DNA of 64,000 bases, taken from positions 2,182,501-2,246,500 of the forward strand of contig JAUCBN010000035.1 of NCBI GenBank assembly GCA_035048815.1. The letters are read 5' to 3'. Source of the stretch: Abelmoschus esculentus (taxonomy: Eukaryota > Streptophyta > Magnoliopsida > Malvales > Malvaceae). Both the position numbers and the translations under genes were made by a program. Shown one piece after another: positions 1 through 13,114 of this stretch. Position 1 is the first letter of the stretch. Every line of letters begins with the position of its first letter. The notes beneath the pieces are model-generated. The model saw only the letters and a list, made by a program, of their open reading frames with translations, had not been told where the DNA came from and searched no databases.

Positions 1-581
1 TGATCACAGACATAATTAAATAGGATGGGAGGGGGCAACCGTCCTACCCTGAGAATTTTTTTATTTTTATTCTCTTATTTATATATTTTATAAAATTTTA
101 ATTTATTTATGTATTTTTTCTTATTTTCAAATATTATGTTTTACTCCTATTTTCAAATCTTAATTCTGTCTCTAAGTGTGATATTGCTCATCTCATATCT
201 TAATCATTAATTTAGAGATTCAATCTTTATCAATAAAAATCGAATATATTTTATGACTAATCGTTTATCTATCGGTGAAAACATCTACGATAAAAAAATT
301 AATTATTAATATTTTCCATAGATACTTTAGCTCAATCCCCAAAAAATACAATTATAGTATCATCTAGTGGAGTTAGTGAGGGTTTTTTTCCTTGAATATG
401 TATGAAAAGTTGATGTGTAATGGACATATGAGTTGCAAGCACACAACTCATACCTACTTTTCCAGCTCTATAAAGGTCTGAACAACTTAATTTATTGTCT
501 CTGTGACTGTGATTTTGCAGGCTTGCACTTGCAGAAACGGCATTCAGCTCAAGCTCAACGCACCTTTCTTAAGACATAAAG
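1..581. other. AT-rich intergenic DNA
   Basis: No open frame with family similarity was recognised. The stretch is AT-rich and precedes the first inverted-repeat element. I see no gene or RNA signature. Confidence 0.5.
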
Positions 582-796
582 CGGAAAGATTATACGATAA
601 ACCCTGTTCATCACGTCATTTATAGTCTAAGTAATCAAAACCGTTGATCTTTAAATAACCACCTAATAACTACCCATCTACTAAGTCCATACAAGAAAGA
701 GGTGATGATTCACTTAGAAAAAAATTAAATCAACGGTCTTGATTGCTTGAAACCATAGGTGACGTGATAAACAGGGTTTACAGTATAATTTTTCCG
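582..796. mobile_element. MITE with ~70-bp terminal inverted repeats
   Basis: The left arm starts CGGAAAGATTATAC and the right arm, read on the other strand, starts CGGAAAAATTATAC. The two arms stay alignable for about 70 bases, through the shared CCGTTGAT. The 5-bp sequence TAAAG flanks both ends (577-581 and 797-801), which fits a target-site duplication. The centre is only about 75 bp and non-coding. A related copy lies at 26366-26569 and a weak one near 47635. The superfamily is not assigned; a 5-bp duplication does not match the common plant families well. Confidence 0.75.
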
Positions 797-2656
797 TAAA
801 GTGGGATACACGACTTACAACAGTTTATTCGGCAGGGTAATGAAAAGGGTTGGACACACAAAAGGAGAGCAGGGGATCACTTAATTTTATGGAAAATTAT
901 TATTGATTTTTTTGAATTTTTTAACGTAGGTGATCAAAATAAAAAAAAATATATAGTGACAATTTTATAAAAAATAATTTGGTGATCAAAATAAAAATTA
1001 AAAATAATTTAATGATTAGTAGTGTTATTTATCATTAATATTTTTATTAGTTGTGATTGTGTTCACTAGCATGTAACGTTAAGATTATAATAATTTTGTT
1101 TCATTAGTCCATCAATTGTCCATTAATAAAGAGTCGGTGTATATTGTTATCACATCTGTCGATTATTGAGTTGATGGACAATAGCATGAAGTGAGACAAG
1201 TGATCGAAAGATGTAAAATCAAAAAAATTAAATACCGAGATTTAAATTTATTCTATATATTTTTAATTATGATAAAATTTATAAATTTTAAGACTAAATT
1301 ACCTACGATGTATTTTCCCCTCCTTTTCTTTTCTATATATTCTCCTTTCCCTGCTTCCCTGTGCGTCATGTGCCTGGTGATGGGAGTCCATAGCAAGTGC
1401 TTGAACTTGGAAGCCACTATCCTCTTGTCTCTACTCACTCAAGTCATTGTCTCAACCCTATCCTCCTTCGTTAATTAATTATTTAATCCATGTTTAAATA
1501 TAAAAGTGATAATTAGTTAGAATGGAGAATCGGTTTTAGATTCTCTGCTGTTGCTGTCGTGTGTCGTTTATGTGCATGCGCGAGTATAATTTAAGCTCTT
1601 CATGGAACTCTTACTAATCAGCATTTAGGGAAAGTAATGTTAATTACTTGCACGTGAAGAGAGCAGGAATCAGGGGATATAAGACCTACGGGCGTCAGCC
1701 TCTCATCACCATAGCGCAAGGGGTAGGTCGGGTCTTCACTGTAGTCTGTGGAGTTATTTTCTTCTACTGGTTTCAACTGAAATATTTAGGGTTTAAAGCC
1801 CTAAACCAAACCCTTATTATCTTGAATGAGTTGAGTCATTTCTTGTACTTTTTTTAAATATTTTTTAACACCCATTTGGGAGTACCAACAAGGGTGATGA
1901 GTTTGAGGTGAAAAGAAGTAGTTTCTAGTGTTTTTGACTTGAGTGAGAAGAAGGGTGTGAGCTTTAGGTTCATTACCATACATCCATGCTTCATTTTACC
2001 ATATTTTAAGGTTAAATTATGTTTTAAAGGAGAAATTATATTATGGGTCTGGTTCACTACGTTAATTATGGTATCATCTGATTATAATCACCCATTTTAT
2101 TATTAATATATAACTCATTTTTTTCTAACCAATGAATCTTCATTTATAATTTTTATGTTATTTTAAAATATAATTTATAAAAATTATATTAATTACATGA
2201 CAGATTAGTGGTGGAATGGGTGATTTTCATTGGTTAAGGATCACGGCTGACGTGGTAAGCCAGGCCTATGATATAATCTCTCATTTTGAAGGGCTAAGGA
2301 TTTAAAGATTTATATGCAAAAGTTTAGATGCAAAGGTTTAGAATTTAAGGATAATAACCTAGAATTTAAGGTTTAAGGATTATATGTTAAAAATTAAAGC
2401 TTATTATCCTAAAAACAAACACAAACTTTTAAACACTGAATTATAATCTTAAATCCTAATTCTAACAATTATCTTTAAATTTTAAATCTCCATACCTAAA
2501 CTCTACGTCCTAAACTAGGCGTCAAACTCCGGAACTAATGTGTTTGTAGAACTTTCGGTCTTCACCATTGTTGTATAAGATATAAATCTTTAATTTAATA
2601 CTAATAAAACCTGACACGATGTCACTGAAAACAAAACTCTACTATACTATTTTAAT

Positions 2657-3161
2657 TAGGGCTGAGCAAAATTCGACTCGAAAAATCAAAAAATTTAATT
2701 CGATTCAAGGCAAAAATATTCAAATCGTTTTGACTCAACTCAACTTGAAAAAATTTCCAATAAAATTCAAATGGTAAAATAAAAATTCAAATAACTCAAA
2801 TTTTTTAATTATTAAAAAAATTGTTTTTAAGTTTGAGACGAGTCTCTCAATTTTTTATAATATATATTGATGTATAAAAATATGAAGAAATATTTCACAT
2901 ATAAAAAAAATATGAAGAAATATATATACATATCTTATAAGACTAGAGAAAATTGTTTAAATTAGATCCAAACCATACTATAATATGATATATGATTACA
3001 ATTAAATATTTAAAAGGAACTCGAAAACTCGAATCAAATTTTTTAAACTCGAATCGAATCAAAAAATTTTTAATAAAGTTTAAATTGTAAAATATAACTC
3101 GTCAACTTAAATAACTCAAATTTTTTTAACTTGATTCAACTCGATCAAATATTCACCTTTA
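2657..3161. mobile_element. hAT-like MITE, family A copy 1
   Basis: It begins TAGGGCTGAGCAAAATTCGA and ends TCACCTTTA, and is filled with diverged ACTCGAATC-type motifs. It aligns along its length with the element at 45576-46127. Flanking octamers ATTTTAAT (2649-2656) and ATTTCAAC (3162-3169) match at 6 of 8 bases, consistent with an aged 8-bp hAT target duplication. It is non-coding and older-looking than the 45.6-kb copy. Confidence 0.55.
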
Positions 3162-3484
3162 ATTTCAACTCTATTTAATAAATTATTGCTCTAATTTTGA
3201 AATATTTTATCTCTCGCAAATTTTGTTACCATTTCTCGTAGCTAAGATAAATGTGTTATCAATTGCTCATTTTTTTGAACAACTACATCAACATTTTTCG
3301 TAGTTACAATAAATATTGCACGTTCTATAACTAACATTAGTGATAATTATTAAAAAATGTGAAAATTTGAGAAATTTTATATTTAATAAACGAGCAAAAA
3401 TCTTTTATCCCTTTCTTATGTTCTCATTTGTGCCTCCTTTGTTATTTTACTAAAAAATTAAATTTAAAACCTTAACTCATATTT

Positions 3485-3595
3485 TTATATCCTAAACCCT
3501 AACCCTAAAAAAATATACTCTACCTCTAATTTTCTATACCCTAACCTAAACCTCTAACCTAAAACCCTAAACCTTAAACCCTATAAATTTTGTCA
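3485..3595. repeat. Degenerate telomere-like CCCTAAA stretch
   Basis: Contains repeated but irregular CCTAAACCCTAA, CCCTAACC and CCCTAAACC words. Similar stretches occur at about 4150-4260 and, on the opposite strand, around 61450-61560 and 61890-62060. The surrounding AT-rich text also resembles between copies, so this looks like a dispersed repeat that contains such words and not a recent telomere insertion. Confidence 0.5.
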
Positions 3596-4697
3596 ACATT
3601 TTTTATAACTACAATAATTATTGAATAAATTTAATTACCAACTAACTTTTCTCGTAGCTACGGTAAAAAAATTAATGTTAATCTAACTTCTAATGGTTTT
3701 ACGTAACTAAATCAGTAGCTTTCCAATTTTTATAGTTGGTTGAACAATTACTTGATCAACAGGTTTTTCCCCTTTTTTTTTTTACCTCAACACGGATTTC
3801 TCTCCTTAAAACTGCACAAGAACGAAATTAAGATCAAATATTATGAAGGATAAAGGCCTATTAATAAATTTTTAATTTTAAAAATTAGAAAAAATAATTT
3901 TTTTAATATTTAAACTAAAAAAGACCTCAAGTGTAATTATACAAAAAAAATTTGAAAAGAGAAAATATCTCACTCCTACGATAAACATAGTTTCATCCTT
4001 GCTTGTACGGTATTAATAATTTTGTTATTTGTTGTATTCTATGTATTTAAGATAGGGTAAAGATTCTATATTTTTTTATCATGTCTTTAATTATGTATCT
4101 CGTTGAAAATTTTTAAAAAATTAAATTTTAAATCATAATCCTTATTTTTTAATCTTAAACCCTAAACTCTACACCCTATAAAATACACTCTATCCCCGAT
4201 TTCCTAAAACTTAATCACAACCCCTAACTTAAAACTCAAACCCTAAACCTTATAATCTAAAGCGAAGGTATAAATGAAGGTACAAGAAAGAAGTAAAAAA
4301 TTTGTACCCACTTAAAGATAGGAGTGATTTAAAATTTTAAAGGACTTATTTATTCTATTAAATAAACTCTTAATTTATAATATAAAAAGAAAATTTTCGT
4401 TAAAAACTTATTTTATAACCAATATTAAAATAAAATTTAATATAAAAAAATTCCAAAATTTAAATTAATCCACATAACTAAAAAAATATTATTATAAGAT
4501 AAATGCATAATCAAAGAAAACACTGAAATTAAAGAACGACCAACTAAGAAAAATATTTAATTTAATTTAATTAAATATTTTTTTTCAAATTTATCAATTA
4601 CCTAAAAATAAATTATTATTAAAATAAAATAAATTATAAAAATATCATTTGATTATAAGTAAAATTATATTTAAGTCACTCAATTATTGAAAATTCT

Positions 4698-4771
4698 AAT
4701 TGAATCACTTAGTTCTAAATAAAGTTATATTTTTAATTGAATCACTTAGTTATAAATAAAGTTACATTTAA
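4698..4771. repeat. 37-bp tandem duplication
   Basis: Two adjacent 37-bp units starting AATTGAATCACTTAGTT differ at only a few positions. Weaker related text lies on both sides. No function is apparent. Confidence 0.55.
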
Positions 4772-5153
4772 ATAACCTAAAATTACATTAATAAAAATAT
4801 TTATCAATTACCTAAAGTACCCTTTAGCCAACCAAATATAATCTTATTTATTATTAAATTATTCAAATATAATTTTTGATAATTAAGTAACCAAATATAA
4901 TTTTATTTATAATTGAGTGACCTCTATTTTATTTTACCCAAAAATATAGCATCTACAACATCGTGCGGGCATACACATTAGTTTCCGTCCTTCGATTGCA
5001 ATCGCCCAGACAAACCAACGCGCCGCAACGCCACATAATATTTCTTATGAGAAAAATCAATTTGAAAAAAAAAATGAAAAGAAAGACCTCTTCACTTTCT
5101 TTTTTATAATAGAAAGAGCAGTTTAGGATTTGTCTGTTCTTCCCGGCGAAGAA

Positions 5154-8100
5154 ATGCCGTTGACGAGGTACCAGATTAGGAACGAGTTCAGCTTGGCCGA
5201 TCCGGAGCTCTATAGATCTGCCGACAAGGATGATCCTGAGGCTTTACTTGAAGGTGTTGCCATGTCTGGACTTGTTGGTGTTTTGCGCCAGCTCGGTGAC
5301 CTCGCCGAGTCAGTATCTCTCTCTTATGATTATTATATTGGTTGAATTTCATTGGTTTGTTAGTTTGCTTACAGCTTATTTCTCTGTTTCCTTGCTTTAA
5401 GCTCGAGATTATAGAATTAGGAATGACCAGAATCTGTTGGATAATGTTCTCAAGTGTACAGAATTTTAATTTTAATTTATGCCATTTGAATCCAGACACT
5501 TGGATTTTCTTACCTAGTGTGTTATCAATTTTGGCCACTCAAACCGTAAGTTTCTAGTTTTTAACGTTCTGTGGTTTAGGGTGTGGCAATCACCAATTTA
5601 GCACTTTTGATTCTAACCTCAATTGAAACTATTCTGTGTCAATTTCTGTTTCCCCCCTTAAATGTATTAAATTTGAAACAATGCATGTCAGAAATTTCTC
5701 TATGGACTTGGATTCATGGTTGAGTGTGATTGTTTACTATAGATATCTATTAGAGTTGGAGCACTCTGTTGGCAATTTTGAGTGTTGCTTTTGCTTTCTA
5801 CCTTCTGTCTGTTTTTTAAATTGTTTTCCTCGGTGATTGAAAAAAGGTTTGCTGCTGAGATATTCCACGACTTGCATGAAGATGTAATGGTGACTGCTGC
5901 AAGAGGCCATGGTCTCATGGTCCGAGTTAAACAAATTGAGGCAGAGTTCCCTTCCATTGAGAAGTCGTTTTTATCACAAACCAAACATTCATTATTCTTT
6001 ACCAATTCAGGTTAGGTTCAAATTTTTACCAACGTATTCTGTTGTTTAGGATTTGACAATTGACTCTTACCCTTGGTTCAGGATCATTTCTTCTCATAAT
6101 GGGGCACTTTCACATTTCATATATTGTATATCTTTTGTACTTGATTGCAATATTGAGAAATAGATCTATTTCTTTTTAAATAACTGTAGTAGATTCCAAG
6201 GGTTCAGTGCCTGGTGCCTGCAATATAGGTATTACATTTCCCGATGTTCTACCAGCACCTAGAGGGGAAAAAGTTTATTTACCTAACCAAAAGATGCATC
6301 TTTTAATGTCTTTGTCCTGGTGGAAATTGTCATGGAATCAGTATGCATGGATTCATTTACATTAACATGCAATAAAGGAATGGATAGGAAATGTGATCAT
6401 GGCATACAATGAGTCAGCTTAAGTGATGGAGCTAAGCGGTTCTATTTAGTTATGATTTTGAAACATGATATTTGAGTTTACCTGCACAAAGACATATCTG
6501 CTAAACTGGACAAGATACATCATCGTTTCTCAGGTGTTGACTGGCATCCTAATCTGCACACTAAACATAATCTGATCGCACATGGAGACTTACCTCGCTG
6601 TGTGCTGGATTCTTATGAGGAATGTAGGGGGCCACCACGGTTGTTCCTTTTGGACAAGTAAGATGAATTTACTGGTCTTAAATTCAGTAATTTAACTTTT
6701 CTTATTGATAGTTAACATTCTAGTAACTTTTAACTTGTTCCAGATTTGATGTTGCGGGTGCTGGGGCATGCCTAAAGCGTTACACTGATCCGTCATTTTT
6801 TAAAGCTGAATCGGCTTTCCCTGAAATTGCACCATTAGAACTTCAGAGAGAAAAGAAAGCACGTAAGGTGAAGATACTAACATAAAATAATTAAAAGACC
6901 ACGAAAAAGCTCTGCTTAGTGTTTTTTTTTTTTTTTTTGGGGGGGGGGGGGGGGGATATTTTAACAATTTGCAGTTTTGTCTCATCTATAGCAGAAATGA
7001 TTATAGAATTAGGGGGGGGGGGGGGTCTTAAGAATGACCCTAACTGTTTACCTCTTAAGGAATAAACCTGAACTTGGTCTTTAGAATGGCCCTCAGACCT
7101 ATCAATAGTGTTATTGACCGACTTATTTAATTCTCTGGGGAGAAGTGTTCCGTTATGATTGAATGACTCTTTTTCGTCATCATTTCATGAGAGTCATCCA
7201 TTAGCTTGAGTGAGCAGATCATAGTAAGGCTGGTGATTAGCTCCACTGTCAAACTTAAAATATCTGGTTGAGGTGTGCTTTCATGTTAGCAGCACGCTTT
7301 TATAGCTTAGGTCCTGCTCCTTTGAGGTGCCATTTTTGCATTTAGGGTGATATACACCAGTTATATCAGTACTAATTAAGCTGCTTCTTGCTTGCATGGA
7401 ACATTCTATTTTCCTTCTATATATCACAAAAAAAATATATATTGGTTAAGGGATGGCACTGAATGGTAACTTTTTGATGCATTATCGTTTCAATAATCAG
7501 CACAGAGTTGTTTTTAGCTTGTTACGGTATATGGTATTTTGGCCTGTGTCCTTATTGTCTAATATTTTTCTGGCAGAAGAAAGGACCACGCTGGAAGAAT
7601 GGAGAGACTCCAGAATTTCAGAAAACATCACATGCCAAGTGAGACCTTCAGTTCTTCATCCATGCCTTTCAACTTTCTTCTATTTATTTAATTGCTCATA
7701 TTAAAGTTTTAATATGATCTCTTGGTAACTGAGTTGCTTTCTAATACCGCAGATTGCACCAACTATTTTCGGAGGAGCGTATTGAGAATGCTTACAATGA
7801 CCCTGCCCGTCTTGTAAAACTGAAAAGACGGCAATTAAATGAATCTCCACTTGACTCGAAATCTGTGAAAAGTTACATGGAGAAATTCCTGGAGACTCCT
7901 CCAACACAAAATAAAGCTGTTTACATGATCTCTGATACTCCTCTGAGGTTGACAGTGGATAATTCTAATGAGTTGGGACCTGAAACACTTGATATTAGTA
8001 CAGTGGGTCCTGTAAAAGTCTCTTCACAAGGAAAGGAAACCTTAAGTTCTTCATCTACTGTACATGAAATTGTCCTGAAACCATCCATTGAAGAGTTGAA

Positions 8101-11100
8101 TGAGGACGCCATTGATAGAGAGATTATGAAGGTGCCTGAACCAACAGTTGACTGCAGAGATGGAATCCCCCATTCCCTTCATAAAGTAACAGCTGAAGAG
8201 GAGGTAATAATAGATGGAGAAAGCATAGATGAATGCAATATATATGGGGACCATTCCGATGGCATGACCAGTGAGGCTGACAATTGCATTGATGCAATTA
8301 CTACCTTGGAGTCTGAAATGGATACAGACAATGAGTATAGACCCAAGGATGGTATTGACTTTGTGGATATTGGGAGGTATCAACTGGGTTCCCATGCAAA
8401 CGAGGGAAAGCTTGGGGTCCAAGGCCATTTATCAGATTCTCAATCGGATAGGATATCCTCTCTGTCTGATGATAGAAACTGCTCAATCGAGAAAGGAAGA
8501 TCTAGTTTTACTAACTCTGATACTATAGACAAACCGGCTAAAGATATTCCATCAGATGGTGAAGTAGCAGCGGAAATGTTCCCTTCGAGTAGAAACTGTG
8601 TTGCTGAGATTGGCAAGGCACCTCCCATCCAGCTTCCTACATGTTTAGAGATGCAATGTCCCAGTTCTGATCTGGTTTTGTTGCCGAAAGATACTTCATT
8701 TGGTGAACATTGCCTTCCTGATGATGGAGAAGCATCGTATAGTTCATGTCTGGAAGATTTGAACTCTACACATATTTTGTTGGATGAAGTAAGTTCAGTG
8801 GCAATTCTTTCGCTGGAACAGCAGCATGAAGAAGTACCCTCATCAGACACTGATGGTGGGAAATATTTGGATGATTCTTCAGAAGTCCTTTTTACTGACT
8901 CTTCTGAGAAACAGGTTACTTTGATCACTCTTTCTTCCGAAAATCATCCTGTTTATGAGTTGGGCTGTGGAGACACAAATGTCTCTTCTGATGCTTTGCC
9001 ACATTTATTGAATGTTTTACAGGTTGCTGCTGAAAAGGGAGGTGACACGGATCATTTAGATGAAGTTCTTAAAACAGGTTTTGCTTGGGAAATTTGTCCT
9101 GAAAATTCAATCAATCAAACAATTGGTTCACCAAACTGCGTTATTTCATCAACAGAGGAGCAGCGCCTTTGTTCAATCTTGGCTGAAGGAGAAAGAAGCT
9201 CTGGTATTATACTATCACCTGAACATTTGGATGTTGTGAAGCCTATCAACTTAGTTTCTGAGTTCCATGATGCTACTGTAGAAGTGGATCCCAACTTGGA
9301 GCGTATAACTCCTGTGGTCGATCCTTCTCAGATTTGTGGCTTTAATGAACAGCAATTTTCAGACATATTACACAATGATTCAAAAGTTGAAGCTGACCTA
9401 ACAGAGATAGAACATTCATATTCTGAACAGAAACAAAATGTTGATGAGCTTTTTGGTGCTACAGAGGGAGAAGAAAGTAGGAAATTTACGAGCAGTGCAA
9501 ATATGGTGGAAGAGGATGTCATCCCTTGTGATCTTTCATATGATTGCGCTGATAATTTGAACTCCAAGGATCGTGTGAATTTTGATGATCTGGCAACTGA
9601 AAATGTTCATGCTGAAAGTATCGCAGTATCAGCTGATGCTTGTGTTTCTCCGAACATTGGTGAAAATGTTGATAATACCAAATATCACTCTTCTAATTTG
9701 ATTTGCTCTCCGTCTGGAAAACTAATGAATTTAGAAAAGTCTCTTGCTGGTGATGGAGATATATTTCATGAAGGATTGGAATCCAACGAGGTTGTTTCTC
9801 AAGAATGTCTTGCAGAGTTAGAGACACAAGAAGAAACAAATCAAGTGGTAGGTACTCCAGCAGATATAGATTCCACTTCATGCAAGTCAGTCTCTTTTAA
9901 AAATTCCAATTTAGAAGATGATGTCCAATATTCGTCTCTGGCTGAACCTACCAAAGGTAGTTTGAATTTTGTTGAATTAACCACTGGACCAGCTTCTTCA
10001 GAATTCAGTCATAAGGAGTCAGAATTGAAATATTCAAGTCATCTAATGGAAAGTAGGGAAGACATGGTTCCCTCACCTACCCATTACCAATTAGAAAAAG
10101 GAAATTCTCTTCCACTGTCATTAGACACCCATACTAATCAACACGATATGGAAAAGCTGCACATAGTTGAAGACGGTTCAAGACAAATACAATCTTCGAA
10201 TCCCATAGATCAGGAAAAATGCCTGCCTTTTGAACATTCCAAAGAAGGCTCTTCAAGCCAACCTTCATTAGATTTTTCAGAACAATCAGGTAGTTTAAAT
10301 AAACTAGAAAGTCATCCTTCTGATCTTATTCATCCTGCCTTTTGCCTGCATCCTGAGGCAGCTAAAGCTATCGAGGAGGAAATGCCACCGTTGCCCCCTC
10401 TCCCTCCAATGCAGTGGAGGATAGGGAGAGTTCAACATGTTTCTACAGCTCCTCAAAGAGAATTGATAGAACATGGTCAGGGGTCATTGCCAATGATACC
10501 ACAGTTTGGAAATGGTGAGAAAGCTCAATTTGGTTTACCAGCGTCAGAGCAGGGGTTTGAACTACCCAGAATCCCATTTTTACCACCTGTGGATGGTGAA
10601 GAGAGGTCCGGCAACACATTTGATCAATTGGCAGCTGATTCCAAGCCGCCCAGTACTTTATCTATGCATCCAGTAACTATGGCTAGCAACAGTAATAACC
10701 AATACGGTGGTTTGTATTTAGATAGAACACACTCAAACCCATTTTTAACATTACCCGCAATATCTAATGAAAACCTTGAATATGGTTCCCTGGCTATGGA
10801 GGGTCATAGGGTAGAATCTGATTACTCATTGCCGATACAATCTACTGATGCAACTTGTACACATATTCCTCTCTCTTTGCACGAGAAAACAGCAAACTGT
10901 CCAGACCAGTTTGTACTGGCTACAAGTTTAGAAGGTAGGGCATTTCCGGAACATGGGAATCCTCCTGATGCATCTGTGCCCCTGCCAACTAAGAAAGAGG
11001 AGCAGACTTCTGCCAAGATTGCAGAGGATCTTCCCACCAAAGTAGAGGAGCAGTTTCCAACCAAGGTAGACAAGCAGCCTCAGCATGGTTTGACTTCTGA

Positions 11101-11877
11101 GGGAGAAAAGGCGCAGACATCAAATGCCATTGTTCAGCATGGCTTGGCAACTCCAGAGGGAGAAACTTCACAGATAAATACAACTATAGAGAACGATTTG
11201 TCAACTTCAGAGGGAGAGGCAGCATGGCCCTCAAATATGCTTGCTTTAGTACAAGTTGTTGAAGAAGGAAACTCGAGTGGTAATCCACCTGCTAAACTTC
11301 CTCGACCTCGCAATCCTCTCATCGATGCTGTTGTTGCTCATGACAAAAGCAAGGTGTGTAGACTCTTATTTTTCATTTTAAATTTTTTTTTTCTCTTCCA
11401 GTTTGACTGTTTCTTGTGATGTAACAGTTTAATTTTTCTGCAGTTAAGAAAGGTAACCGAGCAGAGTCGACCTCCAGTCATTCCCAAGGTAGATGAAAGA
11501 GATTCATTGCTGGAACAGATACGAACAAAGGTTAGATCCAATAAACATGACATTCTTTTTGTTCCCTTTTTTAAAAAGATAGATGAGTTTAACGGTGGGA
11601 ACTGCATTGGCTTTCTACAGTCCTTCAATTTGAAGCCTGCAGCAGTGACCAGACCCCGTGTTCAGGGTCCTAAAACCAACATGAGAGTTGCAGCAATCTT
11701 GGAGAAAGCAAATGCAATTCGCCAGGTTTGTATTTTTCCTGATCGTGCTTCCGTCAGTCATGTTGCAGCCATGTTAGAATCGTTCAATCTTATTTTTCTT
11801 TTAAATCATCTCTCTTAAACTAGGCATTTTCCGGAAGTGATGAAGACGATGATGAAGATGCTTGGAGTGATTCTTGA
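5154..11877 (+). CDS. SCAR2-like: SCAR/WAVE protein (SCAR2/SCAR4-like), 9 exons
   Basis: WAVE-complex subunit that activates ARP2/3 actin branching in cell morphogenesis. Inferred exons: 5154-5308, 5847-6010, 6534-6657, 6744-6867, 7577-7638, 7753-11353, 11444-11530, 11621-11725, 11824-11877. Phases join to 4476 nt, 1491 residues, close to the large plant SCAR proteins. The N-terminal SCAR homology domain (start MPLTRYQIRNEFSLADPELY) is encoded by exons 1-5 and the start of exon 6. The 3.6-kb exon 6 is acidic, Ser-rich and low-complexity, ending near a PPLPPLPPMQWRIGRVQH stretch. Exons 7-8 encode the WH2-like segment (LLEQIRTKSFNLKPA) and exon 9 the acidic tail DEDDDEDAWSDS-type terminus that contacts ARP2/3. 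Family identity is clear; SCAR2 versus SCAR4 orthology is not settled. Intron 4 holds long T and G homopolymers. A broken tandem copy lies downstream. Confidence 0.93.
6922..7025. repeat. T17-G17 tract and G14 tract in SCAR intron 4
   Basis: Positions 6922-6938 are 17 T followed by 17 G at 6939-6955; a further 14 G occupy 7012-7025. These are the only long G homopolymers noticed in the window. Their exact length is prone to sequencing error. The homologous region is absent from the second SCAR copy. Confidence 0.85.
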
Positions 11878-12356
11878 AAGAACTTACATGATTACACACT
11901 CTTCGCGGTGACTCGGTTAATTCTCCATCATCGTGAGGAGAGTCACCTGGTATATTCTTTGCCTCAAAATTGTCATTCTGTTGGTGTATGGTATTTTTCT
12001 CCCTCTCGTGTATTCTACTCACACAATGCCTTATATTACAATATAAAATGCTTATACAAAGAAGAGTTTGACATCCATGGCTGAGCCTGTTGAGTATTGG
12101 CGCACCCATTCAAGTTCTGTTTCTTTTTATTATCTGAATGAACATGTTGAAGAAAGGTGTAAATTGTATTCGACTAGGAAATTGAAAAATTGTAGTTTAG
12201 GGCAATTATTGGGTCCCTCACTCAGTTCTCGTGTATGAATGAGTGGGTTGAATATCCTTTTTTTCAGCTCTCTGAGTTTGGATTTGCAAATTTATCTAAA
12301 ATTATGAATCTAGTTTTATTGTAAATTTCTGGATGATTTATGTATAAATTCTGTTA
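11878..12356 (+). other. 3' flank / probable 3' UTR of SCAR copy 1
   Basis: Follows the TGA stop. Text near 12154-12180 (AAAGGTGTAAATTGTATTCG) resembles the sequence directly after the stop of copy 2 at 20283, so copy 2 appears to lack about 280 bp of this region. No separate gene is seen. Confidence 0.5.
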
Positions 12357-12524
12357 TGTTGAGTAAATTGAACGAGTGGTTATCCGAGCTGGCAAGTTTG
12401 TTATGCTAGCTCACAGGCTGTTGAGAGAAGACGTTAGCTGAGGGCATCTCTTCTTCTGTATATAAGGATCTTTCATGCAAATAGAATGATATCCCTTTCT
12501 CTATTATCTTCTACCATTTCAACA
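12357..12524 (+). repeat. 5' LTR of the miniature Copia-like element
   Basis: 168 bp, TGTT...AACA, preceded by TGTTA. It differs from the 3' LTR at only a few positions, implying a fairly recent insertion. Confidence 0.85.
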
Positions 12525-12546
12525 TGGTATCAAACTTGGAACTCAA

Positions 12547-12921
12547 AGAAACAGAAAAATGTGTCTCGATCCACCATGGAAGCCGAATACAAAAGTATTG
12601 CAGACACAGTAGCAGATGTCGTATGGATAAAATCATTGTTAGAAGATATGGGAATCAAGTTGAAAGATGCACCTGTAATATGGAGTGATAGTACAAGTGA
12701 TGTGTCTATGAGCATGAACCCGGTATACCATGCGAAATCCAAACATAGACCTCGATGTACACTTTGTTCGCGAGAAAGTTTCAGAGAAGATGATCCGAAT
12801 CAACTATGTTCCGGCAGTTCATCAAATAGCAGATGATTTTACAAAAGCCTTGTCCAACTCATATTTTGCTGAGTTTCAACAGCGCGTAAATGTAGTGAAC
12901 TATGATAGCTCGTTTGAGAAG
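12547..12921 (+). pseudogene. Copia RNase H fragment
   Basis: The reading frame around 12547-12740 gives the end of the Ty1/Copia polyprotein RNase H region (KKQKNVSRSTMEAEYKSIAD and IWSDSTSDVSMSMNPVYHAK). A frame change near 12740 moves the remainder (DVHFVREKV then HQIADDFTKALS) to another frame. It is a relic inside the miniature element and not a host gene. Confidence 0.85.
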
Positions 12922-12946
12922 GAAAACAATGTAAAAATAGGGTAAA

Positions 12947-13114
12947 TGTTCAGTAAATTGAACGAGTGGTTATCCGAGCTGGCAAGTTTGTTATGCCAGC
13001 TCACAGGCTGTTGAGAGAAGACGTTAGCTGAGGGCATCTCTTCTTTTATATATAAGGATCCTTCATGCAAATAGAATGATATCCCTTTCTCTATTATCTT
13101 CTACCATTTTAACA
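12947..13114 (+). repeat. 3' LTR of the miniature Copia-like element
   Basis: 168 bp, TGTT...AACA, followed by TGTTA. Its last 58 bp plus 48 bp of flank are duplicated in tandem just downstream. Confidence 0.85.

Larger units (their letters stand above)
797..5100. other. AT-rich intergenic DNA with repeat relics
   Basis: About 4.3 kb without a credible gene; the short open frames near 1.2-2.0 kb lack any recognisable family signature. It contains a hAT-like miniature element (2657-3161), two stretches of degenerate CCCTAAA-type sequence (about 3485-3595 and 4150-4260) and a 37-bp tandem duplication (4698-4771). The last 100 bp resemble the leader of the second SCAR copy near 15040-15090. Confidence 0.5.
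12357..13114 (+). mobile_element. Miniature Copia-like LTR element (TRIM-like or internal deletion derivative)
   Basis: Two nearly identical 168-bp LTRs (12357-12524 and 12947-13114) both start TGTT and end AACA. TGTTA flanks both sides (12352-12356, 13115-13119), a perfect 5-bp target duplication. Directly after the 5' LTR is TGGTATCAAACTTGG (12525 on), like the initiator-Met tRNA primer site of plant Copia elements. The 422-bp interior holds only the end of pol: a Copia RNase H fragment with SRSTMEAEYKS and YHAKSKHR motifs, frame-broken near 12740, followed by INYVPAVHQIADDFTKALS in another frame. Gag, protease, integrase and reverse transcriptase are missing, so it could move only with help from another element. 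Confidence 0.88.

Noticed and set aside
1191..2057. Several 60-95-codon open frames near the left edge
   Set aside because: Overlapping on both strands, hydrophobic or low-complexity, and not recognisable.
8051..11328. Minus-strand open frames across SCAR exon 6
   Set aside because: Shadows of the long plus-strand coding exon; similar shadows appear in the pseudogene copy.
12486..12836. 116-codon frame as a host gene
   Set aside because: It is Copia RNase H sequence inside a bounded LTR element.
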